Shown here one piece after another: positions 23,325 through 33,646 of a stretch of 40,907 nt of DNA. Every line of letters begins with the position of its first letter. Within the stretch, counting starts at the first letter, position 1. The DNA is from an uncultured bacterium (GTDB taxonomy: Bacteria > Actinomycetota > Coriobacteriia > Coriobacteriales > Coriobacteriaceae): NCBI GenBank assembly GCA_905214105.1, contig CAJMKK010000012.1, positions 1-40,907 of the forward strand, written 5' to 3'. Under the pieces are notes generated by a model. The model was not told the DNA's origin. It was given only the letters and a program-made list of their open reading frames with translations, and ran no database searches. The position numbers and the translations under genes were made by a program.

Positions 23325-24068
23325 ATGCAGACGGTCTATCGGGTATACGAGGGAACGCGCGAGCCGCATCGGCTTGCCGTCGAGCGCACGGCCGAGGTGC
23401 TCGGCCGCGGCGGCCTGGCTTTGATCCCGACCGAGACCGTCTACGGTGTCGCCGTGGCAGTCAACGCCTTCTCGGACGCCGTGCCCCAAGATACAAGCGA
23501 ATTCCCATCGTGGCCGCGCGATCCGCAGGCTGCCGTCAATGGCGCCGCAGTTCCTGCGCTCGGCACCGGCTATCGCCGTATCTTCACTCTCAAGCAACGT
23601 GAACTCACGCAAACCGTCGCTTGGCTGGTCGATGGCGTCGAAGCACTCGACCGCTATGGCGTGGATATCCCGGAAGATGCCCGCATACTCGCGCGACGAT
23701 GCTGGCCGGGAGCCCTGACTATCGTGGTCAAGGCAGCCCCCTGCGTGCCGACCTTTATGCGCGCTGCCGACGACACGGTGGCACTTCGCGCTTCGGCCTC
23801 GCCCGTGGTGCAGGCGCTCATTCGCGCCTGTGGCAGCCCCCTTGCCTGCACCAGCGCCAACACGCATGGCGCGCCCGCGTCGGCAAGTTTTATCACGGTG
23901 GAGGGTCGCATCCTGGAGGGGGTCGATGTTGCCGTCGACGCCGGTGAGACCCCGTGTCGCGACGCCTCGACCATCGTGTCGTTTCAGCACGGCGAGCTCC
24001 AGATCCTGCGCCAAGGCGCACTTCCCGCATCAGAGATCGAACGGGTCCTGTCCGACCCGATGCAATAG
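23325..24068 (+). CDS. Sua5/YciO/YrdC-family L-threonylcarbamoyladenylate synthase
   Basis: A 247-residue protein of the family that makes threonylcarbamoyl-AMP from Thr, bicarbonate and ATP for the tRNA t6A modification. PTETVYG (35-41), RRCWPGALTIV and CTSANTHG are clear family motifs. Odd points: about 35 extra residues (about 47-85) sit before IFTLKQREL, and the usual KxRP...PL substrate motif reads KQRELTQTV here, so the active site is atypical. It lacks the C-terminal Sua5 domain. Gene order prfA-prmC-Sua5 is common in bacteria; here hicAB separates the last two. The ATG follows GTAAGGGG at a rather long distance. It could be the only TsaC or a paralogue. Confidence 0.85.
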   Translation: MQTVYRVYEGTREPHRLAVERTAEVLGRGGLALIPTETVYGVAVAVNAFSDAVPQDTSEFPSWPRDPQAAVNGAAVPALGTGYRRIFTLKQRELTQTVAWLVDGVEALDRYGVDIPEDARILARRCWPGALTIVVKAAPCVPTFMRAADDTVALRASASPVVQALIRACGSPLACTSANTHGAPASASFITVEGRILEGVDVAVDAGETPCRDASTIVSFQHGELQILRQGALPASEIERVLSDPMQ

Positions 24069-24081
24069 AAAGGTTTAAGCG

Positions 24082-25623
24082 ATGTCGTTGAATCTGGGCA
24101 GCCTGGGCATGGAAGATGCCTCGTTTGACTTTGGCGGTTCCTACATCATGGCGCTCGACTGCGGCACCACCTCGGTACTTGCGACCATCGTCGACGAGTA
24201 CGGCTGCATCGTCGCGCAGGCACGTCGCAGCGTCAAAACCAGCTTCCCGCGTCCCGGTTGGGTAGAGCAAGACCCCATGGCGGTCCTTGCCAGCCAGATC
24301 GCGGTCATGATGGAAGTCCAGTTTAAGAGCGGTATCCACTCCGACCGCATTGCCGCCATCGGCATCTCCAACCAGCGCGAGACCACGGTGGTCTGGGACC
24401 GTGTGAGCGGTCAGCCGATCTATAACGCCATAGTATGGCAGTGCCGCCGTACCGCACCTCTGATCGACGAGCTTGTCGAGCAGGGCGCAGAAGGGCTGGT
24501 GCGCTCCCGCACGGGACTCACGCTCGACCCGTATTTCTCGGCCTCCAAGGTGCAGTGGATTCTCGACAACGTCGACGGCGCACGCGAAAGCGCGGCGGCG
24601 GGCGACCTAATGTTTGGCACCATCGACACCTGGCTCATCTACAACCTCACCGGCGGCCAGGTCTTTGCCACCGACTACACCAATGCCAGCCGCACGGCAC
24701 TCTTTAATATCCATACGCTCGATTGGGACGACGACCTGCTGGCACTCTTTGACGTTCCACGTTCCATGATGCCCGAGGTTCGCTGGAGCTCGGGCGACTA
24801 CGGCCGCGTCGCGAGCGACATCATGACCAACATGCCGCCCATCATGGGCGTGGCGGGTGACCAACAGGCGTCGCTGTTCGGCCACTGCTGTTTCCGTCCC
24901 GGCCAGACCAAAAACACCTATGGCACGGGTTGCTTTATGCTCATGAACACCGGCGACGAGATCGTCGAATCCAAGAATGGCCTGGTCTCCACCATCGGTA
25001 TCGCTGCGGACGGCAAAGTCAGCTATGCGCTCGAGGGCTCTATTTTTGCCGCCGGCTCAACGATGAACTGGCTTCGCAACAACATGGGCATCATCTCGAG
25101 CGTGAGCGAGTCGGCACAACTCGCCGCTTCGATTAGCGACAACGAGGGCTGCTACTTCGTTCCCGCCTTTGCGGGTTTGGGTGCTCCCTGGTGGGACCCG
25201 CATGCTCGCGGTATCGTGTGCGGTCTGACCGGCGCCTCGAGCCGTGCGACCATCGTGCGCGCCGCCTGCGAATCCATGGCATATCAGAGCTACGACGTGC
25301 TGCGCGCCATGGAGCAGGACGTGGGGCTTTCGATCGAGCGCCTGTCTGTCGATGGCGGTGCCTCGCGCAACGAGTTCATCATGCAATTCCAGGCCGATCT
25401 GCTGGATATCCCCGTGCTGCAATGCGAGACGGTGGAGACCACGGCAATCGGTGCCGCGTACTTGGCGGGTCTTGCCGTCGGCTATTGGGAAGACCTGGAA
25501 GAGCTGGAGCAAAATGCCCAGATCGTTAGGACCTTCCTTCCCCACATGTCCGCCAAGCGCCGCGAGCAAAACCTTGCGGGCTGGCGTGATGCAGTCAGGC
25601 GCTCGCTCAGCACCGCACAGTAG
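24082..25623 (+). CDS. glpK: Glycerol kinase (FGGY family)
   Basis: A 513-residue cytoplasmic kinase converting glycerol and ATP to glycerol-3-phosphate. Motifs: ALDCGTTSVLATIVDEYG (24-41) for phosphate binding, AIGISNQRETTVVWD, PYFSASKVQWILDN, the signature YGTGCFMLMNTG, and FAGLGAPWWDPHARG in the C-terminal half. Length is close to other GlpK. ATG 24082 gives about 20 extra N-terminal residues compared with many homologues; an in-frame ATG at 24148 would remove them but lacks a ribosome site. It begins 14 nt after the Sua5 stop, so they are probably co-transcribed. No glpF or glpD gene is present in the window. Confidence 0.93.
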   Translation: MSLNLGSLGMEDASFDFGGSYIMALDCGTTSVLATIVDEYGCIVAQARRSVKTSFPRPGWVEQDPMAVLASQIAVMMEVQFKSGIHSDRIAAIGISNQRETTVVWDRVSGQPIYNAIVWQCRRTAPLIDELVEQGAEGLVRSRTGLTLDPYFSASKVQWILDNVDGARESAAAGDLMFGTIDTWLIYNLTGGQVFATDYTNASRTALFNIHTLDWDDDLLALFDVPRSMMPEVRWSSGDYGRVASDIMTNMPPIMGVAGDQQASLFGHCCFRPGQTKNTYGTGCFMLMNTGDEIVESKNGLVSTIGIAADGKVSYALEGSIFAAGSTMNWLRNNMGIISSVSESAQLAASISDNEGCYFVPAFAGLGAPWWDPHARGIVCGLTGASSRATIVRAACESMAYQSYDVLRAMEQDVGLSIERLSVDGGASRNEFIMQFQADLLDIPVLQCETVETTAIGAAYLAGLAVGYWEDLEELEQNAQIVRTFLPHMSAKRREQNLAGWRDAVRRSLSTAQ

Positions 25624-25669
25624 GGCTGCGATGGGCTGCTCGATACAACAAACCGCTAAACTAATGCAT

Positions 25670-25724
25670 GGCGTGCGGCGGCAACATTGCTGCACGCCTT
25701 GTCAGCAAGGCCGTTTTGCGGCCG
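25670..25724 (+). other. Two hairpins in the upp leader
   Basis: GGCGTGC (25670-25676)/GCACGCC (25692-25698) and GGCCG (25709-25713)/CGGCC (25719-25723) lie just before the AAAGGGG ribosome site. Neither has a T-run directly behind it. They may be a leader structure or a weak terminator for glpK. Confidence 0.3.
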
Positions 25725-25746
25725 CAACGAAAGGGGCAATCAATCC

Positions 25747-26394
25747 ATGACCGTCACCTACGATGCGTCCCGTGTGACGCTTGTCGATCACCCGCTCGTC
25801 CAGCACAAGCTGTCGATCCTGCGCGACAAAAACACCGGCACCAACCAGTTCCGTCAGCTCGTGCGCGAACTCGCGCTTTTTGACGGCTACGAGGCCATGC
25901 GCGACCTGCCTATGGAAGACGTCGAGGTCGAGACCCCCATCACTACCGCCACGTTCAAACAGCTTGCCGGCAAGAAACTCGCCATCGTGCCCATCCTGCG
26001 TGCGGGCCTTGGCATGGTCGACGGCATCCTCGACCTGGTACCCTCTGCTCGCGTGGGCCACATCGGCATGGAGCGCGACGAGGTCACCCACGAGCCGCAC
26101 GAGTATTACTGCAAGATGCCCAAGGATATCGACCAGCGCATCTGCCTGGTCGTCGACCCCATGCTCGCCACGGGCGGTTCGGCCGAGATGGCCATTAGCT
26201 ACCTGCGCGAGCGCGGTGTCAAGGACATCCGTATGCTGTGCATCGTCGCGGCCCCCGAGGGCCTCAAGTCACTGACCGAGAAGGACCCAGATGTGCATAT
26301 CTATACCTGCGCCATCGACGACCATCTCAACGAGGCCGCCTACATCGTTCCCGGCCTGGGCGACGCCGGCGACCGCATCTACGGCACGCTCTAG
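25747..26394 (+). CDS. upp: Uracil phosphoribosyltransferase
   Basis: A 215-residue salvage enzyme making UMP from uracil and PRPP. PRPP loop [13 protein letters not shown] (134-146), [12 protein letters not shown] (82-93) and the C-terminal uracil-binding [13 protein letters not shown] (about 201-213) are intact, and length matches Upp. ATG 25747 follows AAAGGGGCAATC; the longer frame from 25687 contains leader hairpins and is not used. It is probably monocistronic or the end of the Sua5-glpK unit. A long hairpin at 26437-26471 (GTGCGCG/CGCGCAC) downstream may act in termination. Confidence 0.95.
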   Translation: MTVTYDASRVTLVDHPLVQHKLSILRDKNTGTNQFRQLVRELALFDGYEAMRDLPMEDVEVETPITTATFKQLAGKKLAIVPILRAGLGMVDGILDLVPSARVGHIGMERDEVTHEPHEYYCKMPKDIDQRICLVVDPMLATGGSAEMAISYLRERGVKDIRMLCIVAAPEGLKSLTEKDPDVHIYTCAIDDHLNEAAYIVPGLGDAGDRIYGTL

Positions 26395-26586
26395 TCGTCG
26401 GGCCTTGTCGGCTACGGTCACAAATACGAAGAAACGGTGCGCGCGGGCGAGCAAAAGACGCCTACGCGCACTCCTGTTAACGGACGTTTTGCCCTGCGGG
26501 GTTCGAGAAAAACGTATTACCGTACCTGCGGCATAAAGAAGGTCTTAAGAAAACGAACAGGTGCGTATTAACCGATGCTTTTTCGG

Positions 26587-26614
26587 TTGTACTTTAGCGA
26601 TTGGCTCGTACAAT
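26587..26614 (+). promoter_or_regulatory. ATP synthase operon promoter
   Basis: TTGTAC (26587-26592), 16 bp, TACAAT (26609-26614), 60 nt before the first gene of the operon. It is the best promoter in the 280-nt gap after upp. The rest of that gap shows only the 26437-26471 hairpin. Confidence 0.55.
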
Positions 26615-26674
26615 AGTCACCAATGTTTGGCGGGAACTGTTCTGTGAAGCGTTAAAAGGAAAGTGAGGACGCCA

Positions 26675-26986
26675 GTGTTTCAGATAGCCGATCTGCTCGC
26701 TATCGTTGCAGGCGCCATCGCGGGCGCAATTGCCTTCCTTCCCTTTGTCTTTACGCTCAAGCCGGTTCTTGACGATAAACAGAATGCGGACATGCTCAAG
26801 GGTATGGTGAGTCTGGCGGTCTCGGCAATCGCCCTGCTCGTCTTTACCTTGGTTGTGTTTGTGTTGTTCGGAGAGGCATTTCGCATGTTCCTCCTGGGCG
26901 AGGCGATCGGCTTCGTGGCCTTTATGGCCGCCTGCACGGTTCGCGTCGCCAAGGCGCTGCGAGATCCTCATGAGGTCGAAAGGTAA
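26675..26986 (+). CDS. AtpI-position small membrane protein
   Basis: A 103-residue protein with three hydrophobic segments (about 5-27, 43-66 and 70-93 from the GTG at 26675). It precedes atpB by 3 bp, the place of atpI (subunit I, a c-ring assembly or Mg-uptake helper) in other bacteria. Sequence similarity to AtpI is not obvious to me, so the name rests on position and topology. GTG 26675 follows GAGGA (26665-26669) with a 5-nt spacer; GTG 26663 is an alternative start. Confidence 0.6.
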   Translation: MFQIADLLAIVAGAIAGAIAFLPFVFTLKPVLDDKQNADMLKGMVSLAVSAIALLVFTLVVFVLFGEAFRMFLLGEAIGFVAFMAACTVRVAKALRDPHEVER

Positions 26987-26989
26987 GTC

Positions 26990-27793
26990 GTGGAAATTTT
27001 TGAAAAGCTGCCTGATGAGATTAATCATCTGGTCGGCGAGTTCAGCTCCACCCCTGTCGTGGGCGATCTGAGCTGCGGCATCACGCAGTACTCGTTTTGG
27101 CTGATCGTCTCCACGATCGTGCTCCTGATCGTCCTGGCCGTGTTCAAGAAGAAGCAGACCCTGGTTCCCAAGGGCTTCTTCGTCAACGGTTTCGAGTACA
27201 TCATCGAGTACGTCGAGAACGATATCGGCAAGGGCGTCGTGGGTGAGAACTGGAAGAAGCACTTCCCGTTCCTGTGCTCGCTTTTCCTGTTCATCCTGAT
27301 CAATAACATGATCGGCCTGATCCCGGGAATGAAGCCCGGCACCGGCGCAATCGGCTCTACCGCCGCGCTCGCCATCTTCGCCTTCGTGTACTTCATCTAC
27401 TACGGATGCAAGGCTCACGGCGTGATCGGCTACATCAAGAGCCTCGCCCCGCAGGGCGTGAGCTTCCCGATGAACGTGCTTGTGTGGGTCGTCGAGCTTT
27501 TCTCGACCTTCCTGCGCCTCATCACGCTCGCCGTCCGTCTGTTCTGCAACATGTTCGCAGGACACGTGGTCATGGGCTCGTTCGCCATCATGGCGAGCAT
27601 GTTCATGCAGCCGCTGCTTCAGCAGGTTTCCGCGGCGCACGCCGTCGGCGCCCTGCCTTCGCTGGCCTGGCTTGCCATCCTCATCCTGATCTATGCGATC
27701 GAGCTTGTGGTCGGCGCCATCCAGGCTTACGTCTTCACGGTCCTTACCGCCGTGTATGTCTCCGAGGCAGAGGAGGTCGCGGAGGAGGAGTAG
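26990..27793 (+). CDS. atpB: F1Fo ATP synthase subunit a
   Basis: A 267-residue membrane stator subunit forming the proton half-channels against the c-ring. The essential Arg lies in LAVRLFCNMFAGH (equivalent to aR210 of E. coli), followed by the conserved Asn, Ala and Gly. The last helix has IELVVGAIQAYVFTVLTAVY, with the Gln facing the channel. Start GTG 26990 lies behind AAAGGTAAG, and the gene is 3 bp after the AtpI-like gene. The C-terminus is acidic (SEAEEVAEEE). A 124-nt gap separates it from atpE. Confidence 0.96.
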   Translation: MEIFEKLPDEINHLVGEFSSTPVVGDLSCGITQYSFWLIVSTIVLLIVLAVFKKKQTLVPKGFFVNGFEYIIEYVENDIGKGVVGENWKKHFPFLCSLFLFILINNMIGLIPGMKPGTGAIGSTAALAIFAFVYFIYYGCKAHGVIGYIKSLAPQGVSFPMNVLVWVVELFSTFLRLITLAVRLFCNMFAGHVVMGSFAIMASMFMQPLLQQVSAAHAVGALPSLAWLAILILIYAIELVVGAIQAYVFTVLTAVYVSEAEEVAEEE

Positions 27794-27881
27794 TCTTCCG
27801 TTCGCGCCTTAAAGGTAAGGTAATTCGTTAAACCGCCGGTGCCCGTACCCATGGAGCTCGGCAGTTATAAAAAGGTTATCC

Positions 27882-27913
27882 TGCGTGAAATAAGACACGC
27901 ACGACAAAGGAGG
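27882..27913 (+). promoter_or_regulatory. Hairpin and strong ribosome site before atpE
   Basis: TGCGTG (27882-27887)/CACGCA (27896-27901) forms a small stem, followed by AAAGGAGG (27906-27913), an almost perfect Shine-Dalgarno, 4 nt before the GTG. High translation of atpE fits the many c copies per enzyme, as known in E. coli. The stem may mark an mRNA processing or stability site, which is inference. Confidence 0.45.
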
Positions 27914-27917
27914 AATC

Positions 27918-28112
27918 GTGGGAGTTATCGGTTACGGTCTCGGTGTTATCGGCGCTGGTCTTGCTATCGGCCTGTCTGCTCTGGGTGCTACGGGTGCTAT
28001 GGCCCGTCAGCCTGAGGTCCAGGGCCGCGTGTTCACCGTCTTCATCATGGGCTCCGCCTTCGGCGAGGCTCTGGCTCTGATCGGCTTCGTTGTCGCGCTG
28101 ATCGTTAAATAG
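27918..28112 (+). CDS. atpE: F1Fo ATP synthase subunit c
   Basis: A 64-residue hairpin of two helices that forms the rotor ring. The first helix is Gly/Ala-rich (GLGVIGAGLAIGLSALG), the polar loop ARQPE (29-33) contacts the F1 stalk, and the ion-binding carboxylate is E50 in GSAFGEALALIGF. The residues next to E50 (Ala after it, no Gln/Ser/Thr set) suggest H+ rather than Na+ coupling. It is short, since most c subunits have 70-90 residues, with a minimal N-terminus. The start is GTG 27918 behind a very strong ribosome site. Confidence 0.93.
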   Translation: MGVIGYGLGVIGAGLAIGLSALGATGAMARQPEVQGRVFTVFIMGSAFGEALALIGFVVALIVK

Positions 28113-28127
28113 CACGGAGCGTCAAGT

Positions 28128-28730
28128 ATGAATCTTTCATCCCAGAAGAGCGCGATCGCACTCTCCGCGTCCGCGGCCGCGCTGCTCATGCCGGTTTCTG
28201 CGTTCGCCGAGGACGGCGCTGCCGGTGCGGACATCCTCATCCCTAAGATGGCGGAGTTCATCCCGGCGCTTATCGCCTTCCTGATTATCTGGATCGTGCT
28301 GGCCAAGGTCGCCCTGCCGGGCATCATGAAAACCATGGAGGAGCGCGGCAAGAAGATCGAGGAGAGCCTCGACGAGGCCGAGAAGACCAAGCAGGAGGCT
28401 ATCGCCAAGCGCGCTGAGTCCGACTCGATCGTCACCGACGCCCGTCGTCAGGCTGCCGACATTGTTCTCGAAGCCCGTAAGGACGCCGAGTCCGAGCGCG
28501 CCCGTATCATCGAGGCTGCTCACAAGGAGGCCGAGGAGATCATCGCCAAGGCCCATACGACCGTCGAGGACGAGCGCAAGTCCATCTACGCCGGTGCCGC
28601 GAGCTCCATCGCCGACCTGTCCGTTGCCGTCGCCACCAAGATCGTGGGCGAGGCACTCGAGGACGAGGCCGAGCAGAAGAAGCTCATCGAGCGCTACATC
28701 CAGGAAGCAGGTAGCCTGAATGCCGACTAG
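28128..28730 (+). CDS. atpF: F1Fo ATP synthase subunit b
   Basis: A 200-residue peripheral-stalk subunit. An N-terminal hydrophobic stretch (about 9-25, possibly cleaved or a first helix) is followed by the main membrane anchor about 40-60 (IPALIAFLIIWIVLAKVALPG). A long charged helix from about 65 to 195, rich in Ala, Glu, Lys and Arg, dimerises and reaches the delta subunit. Its stop overlaps the atpH start by 11 nt, so the two are translationally coupled. The long N-terminus with an Ala-rich, signal-like segment resembles other actinobacterial b subunits. Confidence 0.94.
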   Translation: MNLSSQKSAIALSASAAALLMPVSAFAEDGAAGADILIPKMAEFIPALIAFLIIWIVLAKVALPGIMKTMEERGKKIEESLDEAEKTKQEAIAKRAESDSIVTDARRQAADIVLEARKDAESERARIIEAAHKEAEEIIAKAHTTVEDERKSIYAGAASSIADLSVAVATKIVGEALEDEAEQKKLIERYIQEAGSLNAD

Positions 28731-29196
28731 CCGCTATCAGGACAAGGTGCTCGAGACCTACGCTCGCTCCCTTCTGGAAGCCGCTAAGGCCGAGAACCAT
28801 GTGTTCGAGGACCTCGAGATGATCGAGCGCCTGGCTTCTGCCAGCCCCGAGATCATCGCCGTGCTCGACACCATGTCCAAGCGCGACCAGCTCGACCTTC
28901 TTCCCAAGGTGGCAGCTGCCTTTAAGTATGTTGCCGAGGAAGACGAGGATGTAGTGGGCGTGACCGTCACCACGGCGATCCCGCTCGACGACGAGCTGCG
29001 TCAAACCATCACTAAGAAATGCGAGCAGGACTTCGGCCGCAAGGTATTCCTTATCGAGCAGGTCGACCCGTCTATCGTGGGCGGCTTGGTGCTCGAGGCA
29101 CGCGGCGAGCGTCGTGACATTTCCGTCAAGACGCAGCTGCGCGTCGCGCAGGAGACCCTCGCAAACTCTGCTAATACGTACGGAGGTGAAGCCTAA
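28720..29196 (+). CDS. atpH: F1Fo ATP synthase subunit delta
   Basis: A 158-residue stalk subunit linking b to the top of F1. The N-terminal helical domain has [13 protein letters not shown] (15-27) and EDLEMIERL. The C-terminal part carries [17 protein letters not shown] and [20 protein letters not shown], both conserved in AtpH. It is slightly shorter than the E. coli protein (177) and lacks the long domain fused to b seen in mycobacteria. The start overlaps atpF, and the stop overlaps the atpA start (TAATG). Confidence 0.94.
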   Translation: MPTSRYQDKVLETYARSLLEAAKAENHVFEDLEMIERLASASPEIIAVLDTMSKRDQLDLLPKVAAAFKYVAEEDEDVVGVTVTTAIPLDDELRQTITKKCEQDFGRKVFLIEQVDPSIVGGLVLEARGERRDISVKTQLRVAQETLANSANTYGGEA

Positions 29197-30794
29197 TGTC
29201 CGAAACCCTCAATGCCCAGGATATCGCCAAGAAACTGCAGGAGCAGCTCACGAGCCTCTCCGCGACGGTCGATACGCATGAGGTTTCAACGGTCGACGAG
29301 GTAGGCGACGGCATCGCGCGCGTCTCCGGCCTCAAGAGCGCCATGGCAGGCGAGCTTCTGGAGTTCAAGAGCTCCGATACCGGTGAGACCGTCTTTGGCC
29401 TTGCCCAGAACCTTGACCGTGACGAGGTCGGCGCCGTTCTGTTCGGTGCCGTCGACGCCATCAAGGAAGGCGACGAGTGCCGCACCACTGGCCGCATTAT
29501 GGATATCCCTGTGAGCCGCGCCATGCTCGGCCGCGTCGTCAATCCGCTCGGCCAGCCTATCGACGGTTTGGGTGACATCGTCGCCACGCACCGTCGCCCC
29601 ATCGAGTTCAAGGCCCCCGGTGTCATCGACCGTACCCCGGTGTGCGAGCCGGTTCAGACCGGCCTGCTGGCCATCGACTCCATGGTGCCTATCGGCCGCG
29701 GTCAGCGTGAGCTCATCATCGGCGACCGTAAGACCGGTAAGACCGCCATCGCCATCGACGCTATCCTCAACCAGCGCGGCAAGGGCATGGTCTGCATCTA
29801 TGTCGCCATCGGCCAGAAGGCCTCCACGGTTGCCAACATCCGCGAGACCCTCGCTCAGCACGGTGCGCTCGACTACACCATCATCGTTTCGGCCACCGCT
29901 GCCGATTCCGCCCCTATGCAGTACATCGCGCCTATGGCCGGTGCCGCTATCGGCGAGTTCTTCATGTACAACGGCGAGGACGGCAAGCCCGCCAGCGAGA
30001 CCAACCCCGGCGGCCACGTGCTCGTCATCTACGACGACCTGTCCAAGCAGGCTGTGGCCTACCGTCAGATGTCGCTGACGCTGCATCGTCCGCCCGGACG
30101 CGAGGCCTATCCTGGCGACATCTTCTACCTGCACTCTCGTCTGCTCGAGCGTGCCGTCAAGATGTCCAAGAAGAACGGTTATGGCTCCATGACGGCTCTT
30201 CCGATCATCGAGACCCAGGACGGCGACGTCTCGGCCTACATTCCGACCAACGTCATTTCCATTACCGATGGTCAGATCTACCTGCAGTCCGAGCTCTTCT
30301 TCCAGGGCCAGCGCCCGGCAGTCGACGTGGGCATTTCCGTGTCCCGCGTCGGTGGCGACGCACAGACCAAGGCCATGAAGCAGGTCGCCGGCAACCTCCG
30401 TCTGGACCTTGCTTCGTACCAGGAGCTCGCCGGCTTCACGCAGTTCGGCTCCGACCTCGATGAGGCCACGCAAAAGCAGCTTACCCACGGCGCTCGCATG
30501 ACTGAGCTCCTTAAGCAGCCGCGTTACAAGCCGTTTGAGGTTGGCGAGCAGATCGTTACGCTGTTCGCTGGCAACGAGGGCTTCCTGGATGACCTGGAGA
30601 TCGCCGACGTGCTGCCTTTCCGTGCCGAGCTCATCGAGTACATGGACAATGGCTTTGGCTCGCTGCTCGACAAGGTTCGCGCCAAGAAGATCGATGATGA
30701 CACCAAGGCTGAGCTCTTGCGCGTCATCGGCGACTTCAAGCAGCAGTTCATGGCCAAGCACCATTCGGATGTTTCTGGATCAGAGGAGAACTAA
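29196..30794 (+). CDS. atpA: F1Fo ATP synthase subunit alpha
   Basis: A 532-residue F1 subunit with non-catalytic nucleotide sites that forms the hexamer with beta. P-loop GDRKTGKT (176-183), [17 protein letters not shown], the [20 protein letters not shown] region and SLTLHRP are typical. The C-terminal tail has a short acidic and Ser-rich end. ATG 29196 overlaps the atpH stop; GGAGGTGAAGCC provides the ribosome site. It is expected to assemble with AtpD, AtpG, AtpH and AtpC from the same transcript. Confidence 0.97.
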   Translation: MSETLNAQDIAKKLQEQLTSLSATVDTHEVSTVDEVGDGIARVSGLKSAMAGELLEFKSSDTGETVFGLAQNLDRDEVGAVLFGAVDAIKEGDECRTTGRIMDIPVSRAMLGRVVNPLGQPIDGLGDIVATHRRPIEFKAPGVIDRTPVCEPVQTGLLAIDSMVPIGRGQRELIIGDRKTGKTAIAIDAILNQRGKGMVCIYVAIGQKASTVANIRETLAQHGALDYTIIVSATAADSAPMQYIAPMAGAAIGEFFMYNGEDGKPASETNPGGHVLVIYDDLSKQAVAYRQMSLTLHRPPGREAYPGDIFYLHSRLLERAVKMSKKNGYGSMTALPIIETQDGDVSAYIPTNVISITDGQIYLQSELFFQGQRPAVDVGISVSRVGGDAQTKAMKQVAGNLRLDLASYQELAGFTQFGSDLDEATQKQLTHGARMTELLKQPRYKPFEVGEQIVTLFAGNEGFLDDLEIADVLPFRAELIEYMDNGFGSLLDKVRAKKIDDDTKAELLRVIGDFKQQFMAKHHSDVSGSEEN

Positions 30795-30799
30795 GCCCC

Positions 30800-33162
<2,363 letters not shown>

Positions 33163-33165
33163 GTT

Positions 33166-33558
33166 ATGCGTATCCGCATCGTGTGCCCCGTGAGCTGCGC
33201 CTATGAGGGCGACGCTGCGTTTGTGTCGATTCCGTCCACGGATGGCGAGTTTGGCGTTCTGCCTGCTCACTCCAGCGAGATCTGCACGATCGACCGCGGT
33301 TACGTTCGCGTTTCCGATAAGGCCATGGGCACTGTCGACCACACGTTTGCCGTGGCCGGCGGCTATGCCCAGGTTGCGGACGATGTCGTGACCGTTCTCG
33401 CCGAGCGCGCTTGCGATTTGGCGACCGTCGATGCCGACAAGCTTAAAGCTGATATTCAAGGTTTTGAAGAGAAGCTGGGTAATTTGTCGGAGGATGATGC
33501 ACGCCGCGCCTACCTCTATAATGAAATCGCATGGTGTAAGCTCAAGCTTGCCCAATAG
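33166..33558 (+). CDS. atpC: F1Fo ATP synthase subunit epsilon
   Basis: A 130-residue rotor subunit. The N-terminal beta sandwich carries STDGEFGVLPAHSSEICTI (24-42). The C-terminal part has two helices, including a charged segment about 88-125, that may act as a regulatory brake on hydrolysis in related enzymes. ATG 33166 follows GGGGGAGAAGTAGG, 3 bp after atpD. It is the last gene of the operon, and a strong terminator follows at 33595-33633. Confidence 0.94.
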   Translation: MRIRIVCPVSCAYEGDAAFVSIPSTDGEFGVLPAHSSEICTIDRGYVRVSDKAMGTVDHTFAVAGGYAQVADDVVTVLAERACDLATVDADKLKADIQGFEEKLGNLSEDDARRAYLYNEIAWCKLKLAQ

Positions 33559-33594
33559 TCAAACGATTTAGCGTTCGACCATTTGCGAACACAT

Positions 33595-33633
33595 CATGCC
33601 CGGGATGGCTGAGCCATCCCGGGCATGCTTTTT
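33595..33633 (+). terminator. Terminator of the ATP synthase operon
   Basis: A perfect 15-bp stem, CATGCCCGGGATGGC (33595-33609)/GCCATCCCGGGCATG (33613-33627), loop TGA, is followed by TTTTT (33629-33633). The murA ribosome site GAAAGGG (33634-33640) begins on the next base, so there is no room for a murA promoter after it. Confidence 0.92.
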
Positions 33634-33646
33634 GAAAGGGTAGACC

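Noticed and set aside
26395..26574. Open frame continuing for about 60 codons after the upp stop
   Set aside because: Upp is complete at 26394 with its normal C-terminus. The open stretch has no start signal and is likely chance.
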